DNA of 5,752 nucleotides from Chloroflexota bacterium (GTDB lineage Bacteria > Chloroflexota > Limnocylindria > Limnocylindrales > CSP1-4), in contig JAKAHX010000128.1 in NCBI GenBank assembly GCA_021814735.1, forward strand, positions 1 through 5,752, written 5' to 3'. The notes beneath the pieces were generated by a model that saw only the letters and a program-made list of their open reading frames with translations, made no database searches and had not been told where the DNA came from. The translations under genes and the position numbers were made by a program. Each line of letters starts with the position of its first letter. The first letter of the stretch is position 1. This document shows positions 1-4,367 of this stretch, piece by piece.

Positions 1-1036
1 CGGTCAGGTCGAGCAGGCCCCGCATGACGCCGTCGAGCGGGAAGTACTCCGCGACCCGGTTCTGGTCCAGGCCGAACTCGTCCCGACGGAGCTGGTTCTC
101 GTAGTAGCGCCAGTCCCACGACCGGAGCGGCGACTCCCCGGTGTCGGCTTCCATGAGCCGTTCCAGGCGCTCGATCTCGACGCGTGCCTTCGCCTGCAGG
201 GGGGGCAACAGTCCGTCGTAGAAGCGCTGCACGGCCTCGGGAGTGCGGGCCATCTTGACCTCGAGCGCGTAGTGCGCCCAGGAGGGCAGGCCGAACAGCG
301 TCGCGATCCGCTGCCGGATCTGCAGGCCTTCCTCGATGACCGGTCGGTTCAGCGCCGCCGCGCGATTGAAGAGCTTGAACTCCAGCTGCTCGCGGAGATC
401 CCGGCGCTCGGCCTGGTCGAGGAACGGGAAGACGCTGGGGTAGTCGAGGTTCACCTTCCAGGTGCCGGGCCGTGCGCCGGGCGGCAGCCGCTCGATGTAG
501 GAGTCCGGGAGCCCGGCAAGCTCCTCGCGCGTCAGCTCGAGCCCGTCGCGCTGCTCGTCCACGTTGCGCTGGAACGCGACCTCCAGCTCGACGAGCCGGT
601 CCCGCAGCCGCTCGAGCTCGGCACGGATCGGCGGTGGCAGCTCGTGTCCGGCGCGGCGGAAGTCGCGCAGCCAATGGTCCACCAGCCGACGCCGCTCACC
701 GGTCAGCGCGCGCGCCTCGTCGGTGTCGGCATACGCGCGCACGGCACGCACCAGGTCCTCGCGGAACAGCAAGCCGACGCGCCACTTCGCGAGCCGCTCC
801 TCGGCGGCCTGCGCCGCGTCACGCACGTCGGTGTCCGGGTGGACGCGAGCCATGAACGCGCCCTGGCCGTAGGCGACCTCCACGCGGACCAGCGCCTGGT
901 CCAGGGGCAGCATGGTCGTCTCGAAGGTCGGCCGAGCGGCAGCCGCCTGGTCGACGAGCGCCGTGGCATCGGCCAGCGCAGCCTCGGTCACCGCCGCGAC
1001 CGACCCGGCCGTGACGGTCGTGTAGTCGAAGAGCAT
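1..1036 (-). CDS. M3-family zinc oligopeptidase, N-terminal part (runs off left edge)
   Basis: Reading the minus strand from ATG at 1036 gives 345 residues with no stop, continuing past base 1. The protein resembles thimet oligopeptidase/oligopeptidase A-type M3 peptidases, cytoplasmic zinc enzymes that cleave short peptides. Visible family landmarks are a helical N-terminal half, LDYPSVFPFL (197-206), NRPVIEEGLQIRQRIATLFG (230-249), MARTPEAV (262-269), WDWRYYENQLRR (307-318) and YFPLDGVMRGL (331-341). This order is that of the M3 segment preceding the catalytic core. The HEXXH zinc site is expected roughly 100 or more residues further on and is not in the window, so activity cannot be judged. 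The start at 1036 is preferred because a TACCAT -10 hexamer lies 6 nt upstream. An in-frame ATG at 1069 would add 11 residues but lies upstream of that promoter and has no ribosome-binding site. No signal peptide is seen. Family assignment is secure; substrate is unknown. Confidence 0.88.
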   Translation of the reverse strand, partial: MLFDYTTVTAGSVAAVTEAALADATALVDQAAAARPTFETTMLPLDQALVRVEVAYGQGAFMARVHPDTDVRDAAQAAEERLAKWRVGLLFREDLVRAVRAYADTDEARALTGERRRLVDHWLRDFRRAGHELPPPIRAELERLRDRLVELEVAFQRNVDEQRDGLELTREELAGLPDSYIERLPPGARPGTWKVNLDYPSVFPFLDQAERRDLREQLEFKLFNRAAALNRPVIEEGLQIRQRIATLFGLPSWAHYALEVKMARTPEAVQRFYDGLLPPLQAKARVEIERLERLMEADTGESPLRSWDWRYYENQLRRDEFGLDQNRVAEYFPLDGVMRGLLDLT

Positions 1037-1042
1037 CGACCG

Positions 1043-1048
1043 ATGGTA
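1043..1048 (-). promoter_or_regulatory. -10 hexamer for the M3 peptidase, leaderless-type
   Basis: On the minus strand TACCAT is followed by six bases (CGGTCG) and then the ATG at 1036. A transcript starting about 7 nt after the hexamer would begin at or next to the start codon, so the mRNA would be leaderless. This agrees with the absence of a Shine-Dalgarno sequence. No recognisable -35 element lies 16-19 nt upstream. The same arrangement (TACGAT, six bases, ATG) precedes the hydrolase at 4368, which strengthens both calls. Confidence 0.5.
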
Positions 1049-1214
1049 CCGCCGGGCCGCGTGCGGCATGCCCGGCCCGGTGGGCGCGGACGGCGAAGCC
1101 TGCGCGCCGGCTCGCGCCAGGAAGGTCCGGGGCGGTCGGGGGCCTGTGGACGACGATTGTGGACGGAATCCGGACAACCTCCCCGAAGTGCCCGAAGGTG
1201 GTGGACAACTGGCG

Positions 1215-1244
1215 TTGACGCGTCCACGTCGCGGCCGATACAGT
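1215..1244 (+). promoter_or_regulatory. Sigma70-type promoter for a candidate structured RNA
   Basis: TTGACG (1215-1220) matches the -35 consensus at five of six positions. TACAGT (1239-1244) fits TANNNT, and the spacer is 18 bp. It is the only promoter candidate in the window with a near-perfect -35 element. Transcription would start about 1250-1252, exactly where the 5' strand of a 9-bp end-pairing helix begins (1252-1260). No open reading frame with a ribosome-binding site follows for about 400 nt. This suggests that the promoter drives a non-coding RNA or a long leader of the metallo-hydrolase gene. Confidence 0.5.
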
Positions 1245-1250
1245 CATCCC

Positions 1251-1440
1251 AGCCCGGAGGGGCCGCGGATCTCGACCAGGAAGCTCGGTGGGCAACCACC
1301 CGACCTCCCGGTTCGCGACCAGGGATCGGCGATGGGCCGGCTGGTTCGCCAGTCGTGCCGCGATCCGTTCCCCGGCTCGGACGATGGGTTGCCGGTTCGT
1401 CCGGCGACTCGCTCCGACCCGTCAGTTCCTCCGGGCGTTT
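1251..1440 (+). ncRNA. Candidate structured non-coding RNA, about 190 nt, unassigned class
   Basis: The segment has closed ends: GCCCGGAGG (1252-1260) is perfectly complementary to CCTCCGGGC (1428-1436), and GTTT follows. Inside are four local hairpins. The first is GGTGG/CCACC with a GCAA tetraloop (1287-1300). The second is 1306-1325 with loop TCGCG and one bulged A. The third is 1335-1359, ten pairs capped by TTCG with one bulge. The fourth is 1374-1419, ten inner pairs (1386-1410, loop TTCGT) on an outer TCGGA/TCCGA stem. CGGATC (1266-1271) can also pair with GATCCG (1362-1367), which would put the first three hairpins on a common stem. GGTTCG occurs at the apex of hairpins 2, 3 and 4. 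GNRA and UUCG loops are typical of folded RNA. I see none of the hallmark sequences of RNase P RNA, tmRNA, SRP RNA or common riboswitches, and the shape is branched rather than 6S-like. The 3' end is uncertain. It might instead be a cis-regulatory leader of the metallo-hydrolase gene 200 nt downstream. Confidence 0.5.
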
Positions 1441-1448
1441 GCGTGTCT

Positions 1449-1470
1449 CCGCGGTTGCTCGAGCACGCGG
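1449..1470 (+). other. Hairpin downstream of the structured RNA
   Basis: CCGCG (1449-1453) pairs with CGCGG (1466-1470). An inner TGC/GCA stem is capped by TCGA, with a two-base bulge on the 5' side. It lies just after the TTT at 1438-1440 and just before the tandem repeat. No T-tract follows it, so it is not a textbook intrinsic terminator. It could protect or define the 3' end of the upstream RNA, or simply reflect the high GC content. Confidence 0.3.
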
Positions 1471-1471
1471 C

Positions 1472-1527
1472 GGGCAGTCGGTGGCCCCGGGCAGTCGGTG
1501 GCCCCGGGCAGTCGGTGGCCCCGGGCA
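1472..1527 (+). repeat. 17-nt tandem repeat, 3.3 copies
   Basis: The unit GGGCAGTCGGTGGCCCC occurs three times without a mismatch (1472-1488, 1489-1505, 1506-1522). A partial fourth copy, GGGCA, follows (1523-1527). Seventeen is not a multiple of three, so the array cycles through all reading frames and is not a protein repeat. Each unit can form a small GGGC/GCCC stem. The end of the array also joins a hairpin at 1520-1541, where CCCGGGCA pairs with TGCCGGG with one bulged G and loop CCTCCCC. Perfect identity between copies points to recent expansion by slippage or to selection. It lies between the structured RNA and the metallo-hydrolase promoter. Confidence 0.95.
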
Positions 1528-1588
1528 CCTCCCCTGCCGGGATCCAGCGTTCGCCCATGGTGCGCTGTCGTGCCCCACGGCACGTCGC

Positions 1589-1594
1589 TACCAT
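1589..1594 (+). promoter_or_regulatory. -10 hexamer for the metallo-hydrolase gene
   Basis: TACCAT lies 52 nt before the ATG at 1647. It is the same hexamer used upstream of the M3 peptidase and close to TACGAT before the hydrolase at 4368. Transcription would start near 1601, giving a leader of about 46 nt that contains the Shine-Dalgarno site. No convincing -35 element is visible. The call is inferred from the recurrence of the motif and the rarity of A/T-containing hexamers in such GC-rich DNA. Confidence 0.4.
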
Positions 1595-1633
1595 CCGGGC
1601 GGCACCTGCAAGCGAAGCATGGGCGCCATCAGC

Positions 1634-1639
1634 AGGTGA
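1634..1639 (+). promoter_or_regulatory. Ribosome-binding site of the metallo-hydrolase gene
   Basis: AGGTGA matches the 3' part of the ideal AGGAGGTGA site and lies 7 nt before the ATG at 1647. It decides the start: the open frame continues upstream to 1068, but that upstream part crosses the structured RNA and the 17-nt repeat and is not protein-like. Confidence 0.7.
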
Positions 1640-1646
1640 GGGATCC

Positions 1647-2357
1647 ATGGAACACGTGGCCGGCCCCATCCATCGCGTCCCGCTCGGGTTCGTCGCGGCC
1701 TACCTGGTCGCCGAGCAGGGCGCCGAGCCAGCGGTCCTGGTCGACACCGGGATCCCGGGCAAGGCGGCCGTGATCGTGGACGCGGCCCGCGAGCTGGCAC
1801 CCGCCACTGCCCGCGCGCCGATCGGGCACGTCCTGGTCACCCATTGCCACGCGGATCATGTCGGCAGCCTGGCGGCGGTGGTCGCACGCACGTCGGCCCG
1901 GGTCCACGCGCACCCGCTCGACGCCGCGGTGATCCGCAACGGCGCACCACAGCCTCCCGCCATCCCCGCGTCGCGCGTGCTTCGACTGCTGGGCCCGCTG
2001 TTCGGCCGGGTCGGTCGCGCGGAGCTCGAACCGGTCGCCGTCGACGTCGAGATCCAGGACGGGTCCACGACCCCCGGCGGGTTGCGTGCCATCCACACGC
2101 CCGGCCACACGCCGGGGCACCTCTCGTTCTTCTGGCCGGACGACGGCGGAGTGCTGGTGGTGGGCGACGCCGCCTCGCGGCTGTTCGGCCGGCTCGGGCT
2201 CGCGATGGTGAACAGCGACCCGGCCGCCGCGCGACGAACGTTCGCCAGGCTGGCGGAACTCGAGTTCGAGACGGCCTGCTTCGGGCACGGACCAGTGCTG
2301 CGCGGCCGCGCGAACGCTGCGTTCCGGAACCGGGTGGAGCGCCTGGCGGCACACTGA
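1647..2357 (+). CDS. Metallo-beta-lactamase-fold hydrolase
   Basis: This is a compact 236-residue protein with the complete metal-binding set of the metallo-beta-lactamase superfamily. The HCHADH motif (66-71) supplies H66, H68, D70 and H71. H154 lies in HTPGHTPGH (150-158), D174 in VVGDA and H214 in the FGHGP motif. The protein has an N-terminal strand segment with LVDTGIP (31-37) and no signal peptide or membrane segment, so it should be cytoplasmic. The HTPGHTPGH form and short length suit the glyoxalase II, lactonase or general MBL hydrolase groups rather than RNase J/Z or secreted class B beta-lactamases. The substrate cannot be told from sequence. It has its own candidate promoter (TACCAT, 1589-1594) and a clear ribosome-binding site. 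The next gene is 186 nt downstream on the same strand and seems to have its own promoter. Family call is very secure; substrate unknown. Confidence 0.93.
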   Translation: MEHVAGPIHRVPLGFVAAYLVAEQGAEPAVLVDTGIPGKAAVIVDAARELAPATARAPIGHVLVTHCHADHVGSLAAVVARTSARVHAHPLDAAVIRNGAPQPPAIPASRVLRLLGPLFGRVGRAELEPVAVDVEIQDGSTTPGGLRAIHTPGHTPGHLSFFWPDDGGVLVVGDAASRLFGRLGLAMVNSDPAAARRTFARLAELEFETACFGHGPVLRGRANAAFRNRVERLAAH

Positions 2358-2391
2358 GCGCAAGCGGGCCGCGCACGCTCCACGCGTCGGG

Positions 2392-2397
2392 TACCGT
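2392..2397 (+). promoter_or_regulatory. -10 hexamer and palindrome ahead of the FAD oxidoreductase gene
   Basis: TACCGT belongs to the TAC[CG][AG]T set seen before the other genes. Six bases after it comes GTG (2404), repeating the leaderless geometry of the peptidase and hydrolase genes. A perfect 10-bp palindrome, GCACGCGTGC (2398-2407), covers the predicted transcription start, where an operator could act. No clear -35 element is visible. The leader to the real gene start at 2544 would be about 140 nt. Confidence 0.35.
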
Positions 2398-2403
2398 GCA
2401 CGC

Positions 2404-2543
2404 GTGCGCCAGTCGCCGGAGCGGGAGGGCGGCCGTGCCTGCCAGGCCGGCGGGAGCGCCGGCGGGAGCGGGAGCCGGCGATGCGGGCCGGATCGGCGAA
2501 CAGGGCGACACGGGGACTCCGTGCGGAGCCCGGGAGGTAGGAC
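2404..2543 (+). promoter_or_regulatory. Leader of the FAD oxidoreductase gene, with possible upstream ORF
   Basis: This stretch separates the predicted transcription start from the GTG at 2544. It contains a direct repeat of GCCGGCGGGAGC (2446-2457 and 2458-2469) followed by a related GGGAGCCGGCG, so it can fold around the GCCGGC cores. A GTG at 2404 opens a 47-codon frame that stops at TGA 2545-2547, overlapping the downstream GTG by four bases (GTGA). The encoded peptide is rich in G, R and S. Third-position GC bias is strong in the first half and fades in the second. I therefore treat it as a possible leader ORF, not a confident gene. Confidence 0.3.
2533..2538 (+). promoter_or_regulatory. 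Ribosome-binding site fixing the GTG start at 2544
   Basis: GGAGGT is a strong Shine-Dalgarno match 5 nt before GTG 2544. An in-frame TAG at 2538-2540 overlaps it, so GTG 2544 is the first possible start in this frame. The next in-frame candidate, ATG 2622, has no comparable site. The long N-terminal extension of the oxidoreductase is therefore probably translated. Confidence 0.75.
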
Positions 2544-4202
2544 GTGACCACGGACAGGCCGGCCGAGGAGCGCCGCGAGGGCGTCCATGGTGCGCCCGGC
2601 GTCGGTCGCGAGAGCCCGACGATGGCGCCAGGCGACACGGTCAGGACCCACGCGGGACCCGGCACGGGCGACGGCGTGGGTGCGTCTGCGGGTGCCGAGC
2701 CGGCGTGGGCCGGCGCCAGGCGCGGAGCGGATCCGGCCTCGATCAGTTTCTGGCTCGAGGACGCCGGCGATGACCTGTCGCCCCGGCCTCGGCTGGACGG
2801 CTCCACGGATGCCGACGTGGCAATCCTCGGGGCCGGGTTCACTGGGCTCTGGACGGCCCTCGAACTCCTCAAGCGGGAACCCTCGCTCCGCGTGGTGGTG
2901 CTGGAACGCGAGGTCGCGGGGTTCGGGGCATCTGGCCGGAACGGCGCCTGGTGCTCGGGTGAGCTGAACATCTCCATGGATCTCCTGGCGGAGCGGCACG
3001 GCGCCGAGGCCGCCAGGGCCGTCCGACGGGCGATGCACGACACCGTGGACGAGGTGGGCCGCGCGGCCGCAGCGGAGGGCATCGACGCCGGCTTCCGCAA
3101 GGGCGGATCGCTGCTCGTCGCGCGGGGCCCGGCGGAGGAGCCTGCCCTGCTGGCAACCGCCGCGGAGTACGAGCGGTTCGGGTTCGCGGAGCACTGCCAG
3201 GTCCTGGACCGGACGGCGCTGGACGAGCGGCTCCGGGTGGCCGGCGCCGTGGGTGGGGTCTTCATGCCGGACTGCGCAGCGATCCACCCAGGGCGCCTGG
3301 TGCGCGGACTCGCGCGGGCCGTCGAGGCACGCGGCGGAGTCATCCACGAGGCGACCGCCGTGATCGACTTCACCCCACGCGGCGGCACGCCAGCGGGCGG
3401 TCGCGGCGGCGCGCGCAGGCGGTCCGGGCCTGCCGTGCCGCCGGGGTCGACGGCGACCAGCGGCCGGGAGCGCCCGGGCAGGGCGATCCTCCACACCCGG
3501 ACGGGCGACGTGCGGGCCGACACGATCGTCCTCGCCGGCGAGGCCTACCTCACCCAGTTTCCCCGGCTGCACCGCCAGCTGCTGCCGATCTACTCGCTGA
3601 TCGTGCTCACCGAGCCGCTCACCGACACCCAGTGGGCGGAGATCGGATGGGCCGCGCACGAGTGCGTCTCGTCCTTCCGCCTGACGATCGACTACCTCTC
3701 ACGGACGCCGGACGGCCGGATCCTCTTCGGTGGCCGCGGCGCGCCATACCACTACGGGTCACGCATCCGCGCGTCGTTCGACAGGGACGCGGCGACCCAC
3801 GCCATGTTGCGCCGGATGCTGGTGCGCTGGTTCCCCTCGCTGCGCGGGATCCGGTTCACGCACGCGTGGGGCGGGCCGCTCGGCATGCCCCGCGACTGGA
3901 TGCCCACGTTCTCGTACGACCCCGCGTCGGGAATCGCCTCGGCCCGCGGCTACACCGGCCACGGCGTGGCGACCTCCAACCTGGCGGGCCGGACGCTCGC
4001 CGACCTGATCACGGGTCGCCACACGGACCTGACCGGACTGCCCTTCGTCAACCATCGCTCCCGCGACTGGGAGCCCGAGCCGCTGCGCTGGATGGGTGCC
4101 CGGTTCGTGCAGCTCTCGATGATGCGGCTCGATCGCCTGGCGGACCGCCGCAACCGGGCGCCCACGGGCCGGAGCCTGGCGGAGCGCCTTGCGCGCCACT
4201 AG
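2544..4202 (+). CDS. FAD-dependent amine/amino-acid oxidoreductase (DAO superfamily, DadA/PuuB-like)
   Basis: The 552-residue protein shows the DAO fold: GAGFTG dinucleotide-binding loop (96-101), acidic E121 after the second strand (VVVLE), and the GASGRNGAW motif (128-136) typical of gamma-glutamylputrescine oxidase and related COG0665 enzymes. HPGRLVRGLARA lies at about 248-259, and the C-terminal GYTGHGVATSNLAGRTLAD (469-487) closes the FAD site. Such flavoenzymes oxidise a C-N bond of an amine or amino acid, passing electrons to O2 or a carrier; the substrate here is unknown. Two things are odd. Residues 1 to about 65 are a Gly/Ala/Pro-rich extension before the usual family start near SFWLED. 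Residues 278 to about 313 are a Gly/Arg/Pro-rich insertion inside the substrate/FAD domain. Relatives are usually about 430-480 residues, so these additions explain the extra length. No membrane segment or signal peptide is seen. The gene likely has its own promoter. Confidence 0.92.
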   Translation: MTTDRPAEERREGVHGAPGVGRESPTMAPGDTVRTHAGPGTGDGVGASAGAEPAWAGARRGADPASISFWLEDAGDDLSPRPRLDGSTDADVAILGAGFTGLWTALELLKREPSLRVVVLEREVAGFGASGRNGAWCSGELNISMDLLAERHGAEAARAVRRAMHDTVDEVGRAAAAEGIDAGFRKGGSLLVARGPAEEPALLATAAEYERFGFAEHCQVLDRTALDERLRVAGAVGGVFMPDCAAIHPGRLVRGLARAVEARGGVIHEATAVIDFTPRGGTPAGGRGGARRRSGPAVPPGSTATSGRERPGRAILHTRTGDVRADTIVLAGEAYLTQFPRLHRQLLPIYSLIVLTEPLTDTQWAEIGWAAHECVSSFRLTIDYLSRTPDGRILFGGRGAPYHYGSRIRASFDRDAATHAMLRRMLVRWFPSLRGIRFTHAWGGPLGMPRDWMPTFSYDPASGIASARGYTGHGVATSNLAGRTLADLITGRHTDLTGLPFVNHRSRDWEPEPLRWMGARFVQLSMMRLDRLADRRNRAPTGRSLAERLARH

Positions 4203-4229
4203 GACACGCACCTGTAGCACACGCACCTG
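4200..4229 (+). repeat. 15-bp tandem duplication across the stop codon
   Basis: TAGGACACGCACCTG (4200-4214) is followed directly by TAGCACACGCACCTG (4215-4229), with one mismatch in 15. The first TAG is the stop codon of the oxidoreductase. The period is a multiple of three, so the second TAG is in frame and works as a backup stop. Confidence 0.85.
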
Positions 4230-4232
4230 GCG

Positions 4233-4254
4233 CCGGGCGGGGCGTCCCGCCTGG
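4233..4254 (+). terminator. Strong GC hairpin after the FAD oxidoreductase gene
   Basis: CCGGGCGGG (4233-4241) pairs with CCCGCCTGG (4246-4254) around a GCGT loop, giving nine pairs with one G-T wobble. It starts 30 nt after the stop codon, where an intrinsic terminator would sit. No T-tract follows, so it may act as a U-less terminator, a 3' end protector, or be incidental in GC-rich DNA. A GGATCGCG direct repeat (4253-4260 and 4262-4269) follows at once. Confidence 0.35.
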
Positions 4255-4330
4255 ATCGCGCGGATCGCGACACCCGGGGCCGCGGTTCGCCCTGCCCGCG
4301 CGGACGGCGTGCCGCCCGGGCGCGCGGCGC

Positions 4331-4361
4331 TCGACCGATCCCGGCCGCGTCTTGCTACGAT
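4331..4361 (+). promoter_or_regulatory. Leaderless-type promoter of the alpha/beta hydrolase gene
   Basis: TACGAT (4356-4361) is followed by six bases and the ATG at 4368, so transcription should begin at or beside the start codon. A weak -35 candidate, TCGACC (4331-4336), lies 19 bp upstream. No Shine-Dalgarno site is present before the ATG, as expected for a leaderless mRNA. Confidence 0.5.
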
Positions 4362-4367
4362 CGTGCG

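Noticed and set aside
1034..1069. Alternative M3 peptidase start at ATG 1069
   Set aside because: It would place the TACCAT hexamer inside the coding region, and neither start has a Shine-Dalgarno site. The start at 1036 fits the leaderless layout.
1251..1440. Assignment of the structured segment to RNase P RNA, tmRNA, SRP RNA or 6S RNA
   Set aside because: RNase P core sequences, a tRNA-like acceptor/T-arm, and the SRP GGAA apical loop are not found on either strand. The branched hairpin layout does not match the long rod with a central bubble of 6S RNA.
1472..1527. CRISPR array
   Set aside because: The 17-nt units are directly adjacent with no spacers, and there are no cas genes.
272..1639. 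A 455-codon plus-strand frame
   Set aside because: It is antisense to the M3 peptidase and then crosses the structured non-coding region. It has no ribosome-binding site or family motif.
1068..1646. Upstream extension of the MBL gene to 1068
   Set aside because: The added part runs through the promoter, hairpins and a 17-nt repeat whose period breaks reading frames, while AGGTGA before ATG 1647 marks a proper start.
1629..3659. A 676-codon open frame on the minus strand, and a 555-codon one at 1856-3523
   Set aside because: Both lie antisense to the MBL and FAD genes, whose plus-strand frames carry complete catalytic motifs. Their translations are Arg/Pro/Ala-rich with no recognisable motif, which is expected of antisense frames in GC-rich genes.
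4233..4254. Classic intrinsic terminator
   Set aside because: The hairpin is strong, but no T-tract follows, so it is listed only as a weak terminator candidate.
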